Origin: Apostichopus japonicus
Taxonomy: Eukaryota > Echinodermata > Holothuroidea > Aspidochirotida > Stichopodidae
Assembly: GCF_037975245.1 (NCBI RefSeq)
Contig: NC_092572.1
Span: 18,745,989 to 18,809,988 of the forward strand
Reading direction: 5' to 3'
DNA: 64,000 bases
Positions 13,001 through 25,000 of the stretch are shown here, piece after piece. The notes under the pieces were generated by a model that was not told the origin of the DNA, made no database searches, and worked only from the letters and a program-made list of their open reading frames with translations. Each line of letters opens with the position of its first letter. The stretch's first letter is position 1. The position numbers were made by a program, and so were the translations under genes.

Positions 13001-16000
13001 AAATAAGGCCTCAATATTTAAAAATGGATGAACAAGTGAATGAATAAAGTAAAGTCATCCCAAACAAAGAGTTTTATTTAACAATTAGTTAGAGAAAGAG
13101 ACTGACCCGTGTTATTATACGGTGTACTGTTGTTTGTTGCGTTAACGTGGTCGTGGCTCTCCACGATCTGTCTCCTCGGAGGTAATACTGGAGCGATAGG
13201 GCCTCCGACTGCACCCAGGTCACACCCTGGTGACCCTTGAGAAAGCCCATGGTTGGTCTCCTGTATCCCAGGATGGTTAGACTGAGACACGAGTGGAGGA
13301 GGAGGAGGAGGGGGTTCTTCTGGTTCCGGTGGCGTGCTCGACCGTACCTGACTGTGGGGTGGCAGAGCGGGAAGCGGCTGCCTGTTGCGGCTCACTTTAT
13401 CCGACTTTGAGGATTTGGCGTAGACCGGGTCTGCTTGCATTAGACCCATAAGAGGCGGGGGTGGAGGGGCATGCTGTTGAACATTATCAATCAGGAGAGA
13501 AAAACGTCAAGTTTAGTTGATTAAAAACAAAAAACCAAGATCATATTTTTCACAGACAACTTAAATAAACTCTGACAATATGTGATTACAAAGAGAAGTG
13601 GATGAAACTGAAACAGCGAGGAAATGTCTGTTTTTAAAGAGCTCAATTTTTCGGGGTTTGTTTTGGTCAAAATTTGACGGTCGATCAAATTCAACTTCTC
13701 TGAGCGATTGTCGCGGGTTTACGTTTAAAGGAAATGAAATAATTTTGCAGTATGCAACATTTCCAAAGGAAACAAATCTACATAGATAAGAAGAACAATG
13801 CTTGGAAACACTCCATTGGCTGGTCAGCGATGAACAGCTAACAGACTTGGCAAGATTTGAAGAAGTTTGAAGAAATTGGAAATATAAACTCAAGATGAAA
13901 CAGGAAGGGTGATAAGCTTATTGACTGTACCTGGAAATTTGAGAAAGGTCTAACAACAGAACTCATTACATTAAAGCAGCCATTGACTCTTGTTGTTGTT
14001 GTTGTTGTTAATGTAATCCAACATTAGAATAGCATGACAAATGTTGATCTATAAGCTTTTCCTCCATTTTGAAGCAAAAGAAAAATTTCAGCAGATTGGT
14101 TTAAAAAGACATTCACAGTTGTTACTAATCATGCTACAACCAAACTAGACCATTGAGTCCTGCATGATCAAACCAACCTTTAAAGCTAATCTTGAAGTCT
14201 AATAACTGATGACCAATTGACCTTTGAAACTCACATCTTTTGGCATATCCTCTACATCTAATTCTAATAACTGATGACCAATTGACCTTTGAAACTCACA
14301 TCTTTTGGCATATCCTCTACATCTAATTCTAATAACTGATGACCAATTGACCTTTGAACTCACATCTTTTGGCATATCCTCTACATCTAATTCTAATAAC
14401 TGATGACCAATTGACCTTTGAACTCACATCTTTTGGCATATCCTCTACATCTAATTCTAATAACTGATGACCAATTGACCTTTGAACTCACATCTTTTGG
14501 CATATCCTCTACATCTAATTCTAATAACTGATGACCAGTTGACCTTTGAAATCCCATCTTTTGGCATATCCTCTACATCTAATTCTAATAACTGATGACC
14601 AATTGACCTTTGAACTCACATCTTTTGGCATATCCTCTACATCTAATTCTAATAACTGATGACCAATTGACCTTTGAACTCACATCTTTTGGCATATCCT
14701 CTACATCTAATTCTAATAACTAATGACCAATTGACCTTTGAACTCACATCTTTTGGCATATCCTCTACATCTAATTCTAATAACTGATGACCAATTGACC
14801 TTTGAACTCACATCTTTTGGCATATCCTCTACATCTAATTCTAATTACTGATGACCAATTGACCTTTGAACTCACATCTTTTGGCATATCCTCTACATCT
14901 AATTCTAATAACTGATGACCAATTGACCTTTGAACTCACATCTTTTGGCATATCCTCTCCATCTGAGTCTTCATCCTCCTCTGGCTTCTCCTTGTCCTTT
15001 GGTTTGTAGGGGTAGATTTTGACCGATTCCGTACCTTTGATTTCGCATCGACAGAAAGGACACCTCTGACCGTCGCTCTCCTTACTATTATTAGACTGCA
15101 TCTAATGAAGGAAATCAAGCCAATACGGATTTGAATATTCATCATCATTAATGAGAACCACCTTATTATCATCATCACATTCAAGCTTACTATTATTAGA
15201 CTGCATCTAATGAAGGAAATCAAGCCAATACGGATTTGAATATTCATCATCATTAATGAGAACCACCTTATTATCATCATCACATTCAAGCTTACTATTA
15301 TTAGACTGCATCTAATGAAGGAAATCAAGCCAATACGGATTTGAATATTCATCATCATTAATGAGAACCACCTTATTATCATCATCACATTCAAGCTTAC
15401 TATTATTAGACTGCATCTAATGAAGGAAATCAAGCCAATACGGATTTGAATATTCATCATCATTAATGAGAACCACCTTATTATCATCATCACATTCAAG
15501 CTTACTATTATTAGACTGCATCTAATGAAGGAAATCAAGCCAATACGGATTTGAATATTCATCATCATTAATGAGAACCACCTTATTATCATCATCACAT
15601 TCAAGCTTACTATTATTAGACTGCATCTAATGAAGGAAATCAAGCCAATACGGATTTGAATATTCATCATCATTAATGAGAACCACCTTATTATCATCAT
15701 CACATTCAAGCTAAATTGGTAAAATTTTAGAAATTGCATTTCTATAAAAAAAGATAGAACAAGAATAAACACTTCCTACGAATACATCCTTCACGAACAA
15801 AGAATATTTTCGAAGGATATTTCCTAATAGCGTGGATGTGGATAATTGGGTACGAGCAATAAGTTTATAAATAATTATATATATATATATATATATATAT
15901 TAGCCTAAGAGTGAATCAAGTCATATTTATGATCAATATCATCTTTGCATATTCATAGACATGTACTAACTGCATCAAATGAGGTATGACATTTTTGTAT

Positions 16001-19000
16001 ATATTCATATCTTGTAAGTCCATCTCAGCACAGTTTAACACCCATGCTAGAAAATTTCCATAATGAAATGTTCTTTTTTCTGAAAGATGCAAAAACAGTG
16101 TTTTTGTTTGTTAGTAGGAAATGCACACAATCAAGAATCACTGCGATGATTGACTGAGTAATTGCAGCTCATGATGGAAATTATTCTATAGTTTAATTGA
16201 ATATTCATAACAGTGTATGGACAGCTGCACATCTATTGGAGTAAGCCAAGACCTACTTGAATATTTATGATCCTGGTCATCTACTAGTAACTACACCTCA
16301 TCATCATGGAAACCATTCCACTGTACAATGAAACATTCATGACATGAAAGTTCATGAATTATTATTTTCTTTGCAATGAATTATTTGTTGTTCTGCCTCG
16401 CTTGTGATTTGTTAAACTGTTCATATGAAGCAACATCCAGTAGTCTACAGTTGTTATCGGTAAATTGTGCATTGTACATGTAGGCAACACTTACAGTACA
16501 CAATTTTCGAGAAATGTAGACAAAACTATATTTTAATGTGGATTTGCTTTCCTGTCTGCGACACCTCATTAACGAGCTGCTAATTATGAGACTAAAGTTA
16601 CTCTGAAACCATTGACGTGTGGATTGTTTGGAAGGTATTTAGTATCGTTTTCATATTACGGAGGTCACACAATGAGTCAGTTAATCAATAATTTAATATG
16701 TTATTTTGAAATGCCAACAGCAAACCTTGTATTACTGTTTACAAGTTCACTGTAAAGATAAACTCTACTTGGATTGGTTGAATATCATTAGGTTAAACAT
16801 GCCAAGTTAAATATATTGTTATGTTGCTTTAGAGCAAGTAACAAGAACAAAGACACACAGGTGAAATTATTCTTTGCTTCATTTTATCTCCCCTTCTTCA
16901 TCCCCTCCTCCACCCGATTCATTGTGTCGGAAAGTGAAAATAACCGTTTCTTAAACGCAATATTAGTCAAATCTATTGAGTTCACCTGTACTTTGTTCCT
17001 ATTGTAAACATGTCCAAAAGAGAATTTCACTTTGGAAAGATGTTGAATATCAAAAAAAAAGGAAAGAAACAACTGTTTCGTATCGGTTGTGTTTAAACAT
17101 CGTTGAGATCTCTCGTTTTTTTTTGCGTACGAAATGTCTGAATATCTCTTCTCTGCAATGTAGCCATGTGTACTCTCACACCAATGGAACTAAGAAACTT
17201 GACAACCAGCCATACATAATACTTCCATGGTTACCAGCTAGAAAACTTCTTTTAATTCTTAGGACTGTATGTAGCGAGATACTCCGGGCCCCCTAGCAGT
17301 GATGAATTGCCCACCATTAATGTTATTAATCTTAAACCGTGTTTGAAAAGGGCACACTCCGACTCCAGTCTTTGAGTTCACCTACGCCCCAGTCTAAGAA
17401 AATCTTGTCCCGATAACATGAGTGTTACATATTAATTTTACATTACTTTTACACAAATTTCATCTACTGTATATTTGCATGGCATTTCCTTCCCATTCAA
17501 AAGCCACTTACCCATACAGTTCACAACCTAAGGGTAATGAAAACTTGTAATGAAATTGAAATGATTTGACTTATTTTATGAAACTTATGTTATGTCATCA
17601 TTTGCCATCAAATTAAATTCTAGCTAAATACATTGAAACTGATATTCAATAGCTCATGTGCTGGTAATATAGATTCCCTACGGCCTTCTTACCTTGCCTT
17701 CTTTACGTCATACTATCAACATTCGCTTTTTTTCCTTAATCGATTTAAACGAGAGAAAAACATGGCTAAAAAAAAAAATGACGGAGAACGTTGTAGGAAA
17801 CCAGGATTACGCACAAAGAGAAGTGTTTATTCCCCAACCTGCCCTCCAGAAAGTTCAAGTTTTGGGTTCAGGAAGGAGAGTGTACAGTACTTAATGACAA
17901 TGACAATTTCAGGGTCTGTAATGGATTTTATTTTAAGTTACGAATGCTTTATACTTTAGGGGTGGTAGAGGTTGCTTAATTTAAGGGCTGTTTGTACTGT
18001 ATGTGGTTGGCTTGGTGTTTGCAGTTGCTTAATTTGAGGGTTGTTGGTGGTGCATGTGGTTGGTATGGTGTATGTATTGCTTAATTTGTGGGCTGTTGGT
18101 ACTGTAAGTGGTTGGGTTGGTGTTCATATTTGATGGTTATTGGTAGTGTTTTTGGTTGGTATGGTGTTCGTATTGCTTAATTTGATGGTTGTTGGTAGTG
18201 TTTTTGGTTGGTATGGTGTTCGTATTGCTTAATTTGATGGTTGTTGGTAGTGTTTTTGGTTGGTATGGTGTATGTATTGCTTAATTTGTGGGCTGTTGGT
18301 ACTGTAAGTGGTTGGGTTGGTGTTCATATTTGATGGTTATTGGTAGTGTTTTTGGTTGGTATGGTGTTCGTATTGCTTAATTTGATGGTTGTTGGTAGTG
18401 TTTTTGGTTGGTATGGTGTTCGTATTGCTTAATTTGATGGTTGTTGGTAGTGTTTTTGGTTGGTATGGTGTTTGTATTTGCTTAATTTGAGGGCTGTTGG
18501 TAGTGTATGTGGTTGGTATGGTGTTTGTATTGCTTAATTTGATGGTTGTGGGTAGTGTATGTGGTTGGTATGGTGTTCGTATTGCTTAATTTGATGGTTG
18601 TTGGTAGTGTATGTGGTTGGTATGGTGTTCGTTTTGCTTAATTTGTAGGCTGTTGGTAGTGTATGTGGTTGGTATGGTGTTTGTATTGCTTAATTTGTAG
18701 GCTGTTGGTAGTGTATGTGGTTGGTATGGTGTTTGTGTAGCTTAATTTGTAGGCTGTTGGTAGTGTATGTGTTGGTATGGTGTTTGTATAGCTTAATTTG
18801 AGGGCTGTAATTTGTGGGCTGATTGTAGTGGATTCTTGCATCCGCCATTGTTCCTCTCCTCTCGTACTTTACCTGCCAAGCGTTCAGACACGGAGTACAT
18901 AAGAGATGTCCGCAGGGCTCTAATTTGACGTCCTTGTTATTTTCCACACAGATCTTGCAGACTTCAAAGGTGAAGCCCATTTCAATGTATGGTTCGTACT

Positions 19001-22000
19001 GATCTTCTGACACGTGGATGTGTTCTTCCGGGGGTTTCGTTAACACTGCTGATAAATCAGGATTGTTGTCATTCCCATCTGGATACAGATAGCTGCAGAT
19101 AACATGAAAACAAGAGGAGAGTCAAAATAATTAAATTATTTGTACACCAATATCCAGTAACTACAGTACTTGTTGGTAGAGATCTTCAATAGGTATGTGT
19201 AGCTTAATGGACAATAAGTTTGGTATTCAAAAAAGCACTCATTTTCTCCATCACATCCCTCCTTTGACCCAATTCTGTCCACAGAAAAACCACAGAAGAG
19301 TCTCATAGTCCAAAAGGGCAGCCATATTACAGTCAACTTGGATATATTCTTTATATTGTTAGATCTTAAAACCCCATTTGACAAAATAATTCATCACCTT
19401 AACATACTCATGCTTCATTCCATATAATGAATTAACTTTGACAAGAAAGGAGAAAAATATCATTTGCGTTTCGATGTATGATTTGATATGAATATAAACA
19501 AAGCACCTGGATGATAAAAGTTCGAGAACAATTTCTGTGACTTCTGCCCTTTGAAAATTTTAAAATGCACAGTGACCTTTTTTCGGGTTCAAATTTACTC
19601 ATTTATAATTGTACGTTAAAGAAAACTCCCCTCTCTTCCTTCCTTAAACTGCTGATCCACTTGTAGTGCATATGCCATGCTTCGACTCAGAATCGAGTCA
19701 AGCACTGCAGTGTAGTTTCGAGGCAAGAGGCCATTATGTTACAAATTTAACACAACAAAGCTACTTCAAAGCAGCTCTATGAGTTGACCATTAGGAGTGA
19801 TTGTGACACAATTCCATACGAAACTTTGTCATACTACAACAATATATTGCACTAGCTGACTATGCAAGTTTCATTTCAAAATATTGATGAAGACTTCAAA
19901 CTTATTTGAGATACACTTTATCAACTTAACCACACTCCTTTTAATACATACTTTACGGGGACGACTAAACGCTCTTGTCAATGTCACTGTTGTGGAGTGA
20001 TTGTGACATTTATTCCATACGAAACTTTATCATACTACAACAATATATTGCACTAACTGACTATTATATGCAAGTTTCATTTCAAAATATTGAAGAAGAC
20101 TTCAAACTTATTTGAGATACACTTTATCAACTTTACCAAACTCCTTTTAATACATACTTTACGGGGACGACTAAACGCTCTTGTCAATGTCACAGTCAAA
20201 GATAAGGTTGCAGCAGATGTAACTAAACCAGCAAACACATGTACTTACTTTGAAAACGGACTTTTCTTTTCACTTTTTTTTTTTTTTTTTTCGGAGCACA
20301 CTACTTAGAACAGTACTACCGTACGCAGTGAGTTAAATGATCAGGCAATATGAGAGTCAACTTTTACTTTTGCAGGTCAATATAAAGATAAAGAGTTTGC
20401 GCGTTACTACTCACAAAGGCAAATCACTGATTGACAGCTCTAGTCTCACATTAAAAACCATTAGGATACCATTATATATATAATTATAGATATGTGTAAT
20501 ATGCTGCAATTGGGTTATACATGCATGTATCCGATTCAGTTTCACTTTGACACAAATCAATTTTTATATATATTGCATATTTAATAATGTCTATGATGTT
20601 GCATAGAGAGTTGAATATCCCACAAGCAGTTAGTGATATTTATGGCCTCAACCTCTTCAGAAAAGGTACACGCCGCTCTACAAAATAATCTGTTTAGTTC
20701 GTCAACCAAGGTAGCCATCAGGAATGATAAGACTAGGCATATACTTCTAAGGCTTACAAATTAAAAAAAAAAAAAAATCAATGTTAATCTGTGGGACACA
20801 AAATACTCTGAACTAAACCCCCATCTTTAGCTCTCCATTTAAGGGGTGACACATTGTTTAAGTGGGTTGGTTCATTTCCCAAAAGGGTGGTTTTTGTCAG
20901 TTCCCTCTGCACAAACCCCCGTGTTCCCCCTCCCCCCATCCCAACCCCCTCTCAAGAATTTAGCTTCCCTCTCTTTGAATGCTTCTGTTACTTTTTGCTT
21001 TTGATGGTTCCACACCCTTTTTGAACTGCTTCCAATCTGTAAAAGTTATCTCTTTTGCCCCATCTGTTATTAGGTAAGTTCTCAGCCCATTCATATTCTA
21101 AGCTGCAATTATTGGTTTATTAATAATGGACATTTATAATGCGCCGGTATCCGTCCAAAACGACCTTGATGATGGCGCAGGATTTATCTTCCTATCTTCC
21201 TAAGTTAGAGTCAGGGAATCATCTTGGTACAGTCTTAGGTCGTCCTCTGGTTCTTCTTCCTCTGTCGTGCCTAAAACCATCAATTTATTGTTTGGGGATG
21301 GGGCTGTTTCCGTCGCTGGCCCCCGAGAATGGAACAAACTACCAACTGAGGTTAAGAGCATCGATAGTTTCGATGTGGTTTAAAAACGAATTTAACGACA
21401 CACCTGCTCTCTGCAGTTTTTAATGTGTAATTTGCCGTAGTGTTACACTAGGTTGTAAAGCGCCACTGCGCAGTGGATACGTTGTTGTATGAGCGAGCGC
21501 TATATAAATGTTTGTTGTTGTAATCATAACAAGAAGAAGAATCTAGAAGAAGAAATGAAATAATGGTTTCCATAAGCTATTGACCTTTAAAAATGAAACA
21601 AAAGACAGAAACAGGAAGAAAGAAAAGTGATTAAGAAAGAATTACCTTGGCATGCTTCTTAACAAGACCATTTGTCTTTAACATCAATGAAACATGGACA
21701 CTTTCGGCCTATCATGTAGGGTGTGGGGGGGGAGGGGGGGTAACCTTCATTCAGTCTTCCTTAAAGTAGCTGAATGTTTATATACTGGGTAATTGTGATG
21801 AGGTAGTTACAAACCATTCATGTCGTTGCTTATCTTAGAGCCAATGCTGAGGTTGTAACTAAGGAAGTGAAGTGAAAATTTGAAAAATAACTTTGGAAAT
21901 CAAAACTTAACCAAAATCAACAATAACATGTTGATTTTATTGATGCAACCTCTGTCCGTTTATGAGGAATCATATTATATTGATTGATTGCCCGCCCCTC

Positions 22001-25000
22001 CACTCTGCTGTGCCATCGGTAAGACACTGCATGTTTCATGAAAAAAGATGACAGTTAAGGTGATAGTTTTAGGAGTTTAGTCTTGCTTCCCAGAAACAAC
22101 TGATTCTAAGCAATGGCATCTCCATCTCTTCTGCGATGCGGCCCTTTCCATCGTCGCACAACGGTTGAAAGGGGGCTTCGATGATACCAACCTGCGATTG
22201 TCAAAAATTCATACATTTCATAAAGGGTGTACTCACAAGCCTTCGTTTTTCCCATCAATAAGAGCTTGGCACAAAGACTTATTCTGTGGAATGGTCTGAA
22301 GTATGCTGCCCTCTTGGGTGACATAACCAATGGCCCACTGTCCTAGCCTCGTGCAACTCAACCGGAAGATGTAACTGCAAAAGGAAAAAGAGTGAACTAC
22401 TGTTGGCAACCTAACAGTTAAAACCTTCTTTAGAATATATTGCAAATAATTTGATATTATATTCATTAAGAATAGTTATTGAGGACTCAAATATTTAGCT
22501 CTATTGGTTGAACTGGCCTACTCCCCCCCCCCCACCTACCTTACAAGGGACGAAATAACTGGGTTCGCATAGCAATTTGCTACCCAAGAATTGCCAGTTG
22601 CTAATCAATATTACTTTTGATTAGCAAAAGATGCAGTACCTGCTAATGCTAATTGCTATTTCCAAGAATTGTCGAGCAATTATTGCTAATCAATTCTCTA
22701 AAACTATTTCGTCCCTTGCCTTATTCCATTCCCTTCTCATAAGCCCCCACCCCTACCCACCCACCCACCCCATGAGCATAAATATTTAGCTCATTTCGTT
22801 TCAGCGGTCTGCTTCTGATAGCTTAGTCCAAGGATTAAATATCGTGTCAAAATTGCATCATGGATGATGAAGTTACAGCTTGGTGCGGGATTTAAATTGT
22901 TGCAAATGAAAAAAAAAAAACAGAAGTTAATTACTAGTTTATGGTACAAAATGTTCTGTATCTGGTTAAATGATAACAAAGGAACTACCTTGTCCTTGTA
23001 AGAACAAGACTCTATTCGATAGATCTAAGAGGGCTTGATATTTCGATCCAGTTTGTACATTGTGCAGTATGTAGAATATCATATCCTCCTACAGTACATC
23101 TGTCTCTTTTGTGTTCACCCTGCTCATTAACCTGTCTGTATTATGTGGGTGTATTTGTCCCTTCTGTCACTGTTACTTGTCATTCAGCCTCTGAATCGAA
23201 ACGTCAGGCCCACTTACTTTTACACAATCTCTTACACAGGCTCCCTAGTGGATAAGCAGTTTGCTAACAGTTTTGTTTAATTCTGATACTGTACTGTAGA
23301 TATATGTTAGTAACTTCCAACATCCTGCTCAACTACCTGTACAGCTACTTTAAAATTAACTTCAATTCTGAGAAAAGAACACTTACATTTTCTTTTTCTT
23401 TCTTTTTTACAACATTCAGTACCACCAGCTTTTTACTTTCTAATTAATTTTGCTGGCATTATGATATTCTACATACGTACAGTACTGTACAACACAGAGC
23501 CAAAATTAATCCTGAAAAGCATTTTAACTTTGAACGAAACAAGCAATTGATACAGGGGCAGATTACATTGACATTTTAAGGTATTATCTCTTCTTTCCTG
23601 AAATGATTTTTATTTGCAAGGCTGTTGCTCGCAGAGTGTGTTAATTCTCACTTCTCATTCATTTCCTCTAAATTGTATTATATTCCCCGCAAACCAACCA
23701 CAAACATGATGAAATTTTCACCTTAACATGTTCAAAGTTTGAGATGCTTAAAGCTATATTAATATTTTGTATTGGATTGTTAAATTTCGTGACTTTGACG
23801 AAACCGGGGGTACTAATGTCAGTGTAATGCACTGTCCAATTTTTATATGTTGCAGAAGAGGTAAGTGATGGCAGAGTATAACTACTATTTTGCAATGGAA
23901 ACAAGTGGGCGGGCGACAAGGGGAAAACCTGACTATTCAATCCTAATAAAAAATAAATAAACTTCACAGTAAAAGGCAAAAATAACAGCATAGACCATGC
24001 ACCATCGATTTTTGGAATGACCTTTAGATGACCTTACCTCCCTGGCTTAGTGATGTAATTTTGTAAGCGATTCTTGACTTCATCGTAGGTCATGAATGAC
24101 ATGTAACCTTTATGATTGACAGCGAGACAATTCCAGTTCCTAAGAAGGGTGGTCCAAGGCTGAAAGAGTCTTGTAAAGACATCAAACTCAAAGACAGATA
24201 TGTAGTCGTTGCAAGTTAGGTCCATCGTATTACGAAGAGCAATGGCCTCCAATGTGGAGTGGATGGGATGCACTTCCTGCAAGCTCTGTCGAAATGCTTT
24301 CCACGTCACAATAGTTCTGTTGAGGGAGAAACAGGTGAGCATGATGTCATTACAGTATGTCTGCTTACTAGTAGTGTAACATGTTTAGCAAAAGTGGAAG
24401 TGAAGACTGGTATCTGCAGTACAAAAACTTTTTTTTTCACTTCAATGCTGTCGACATCCTGACTTTTGGGGACCAGCCAGTCTTCCCTGAGCTGTGTTGC
24501 CGACCCGGGACTGTTGGCTGCGCTTTATACCGTTTGGACATTTTACGAACAATGACGTCCCCACTAAACATCATTAATCCTTGCAACCTAACCAACATCA
24601 TTGATCCTTGGGACCTACCAAATTCATTTCACGGGGCATTGTGAATCCACTGACCCACTTTGGAGCCATGGACCCATATCTTCTTATCAATCAACTGTAC
24701 TAATATGGTAAACTGTGTTATATGTGACTCCTTTGTGGGCTCCTGAAATATGGAGAGATCATATATAGTTAAATGAGAACAGATTACAGTACTATGGGAA
24801 TGAATTACTACCAAAGGCTTCAAAACCAATCATATAGAATTAGAAAGGATCAATGTTAATTGAACGGTTCAGGGATGGATGTACATTATACTGTACATGA
24901 GTATAAAGTTGGAAAAAAAAGTTTGTATAATATAACCTTTTCCATCACTTCCTGTTCGTTTTATTATGTTTTGATTCAATTTTTTTTTTTTTATCATCTC

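Larger units (their letters stand above)
19093..22236 (-). other. CBL intron between coding exons 3 and 4
   Basis: Contains a tandem duplication of about 200 bp (19795-20195) and a LINE 3' fragment (21126-21535). Other parts show only AT-rich sequence and poly-A/T, poly-C and G-rich runs. Confidence 0.7.
22375..24037 (-). other. CBL intron between coding exons 2 and 3
   Basis: Contains a small inverted-repeat element (22544-22718) and one degraded copy of the hammerhead-bearing repeat (23186-23276). Nothing else is recognised. Confidence 0.7.

Noticed and set aside
14936-15772. A 278-residue open frame on the minus strand with a 35-residue repeat
   Set aside because: It is the 105-bp tandem array read in a frame without stops; 105 is divisible by three. 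It is not the RING frame, which meets stops in each unit.
18638-19046. Open frame continuing from the RING into a Thr/His/Gln-rich repeat
   Set aside because: It reads through the donor of CBL exon 4 into the 52-bp minisatellite.
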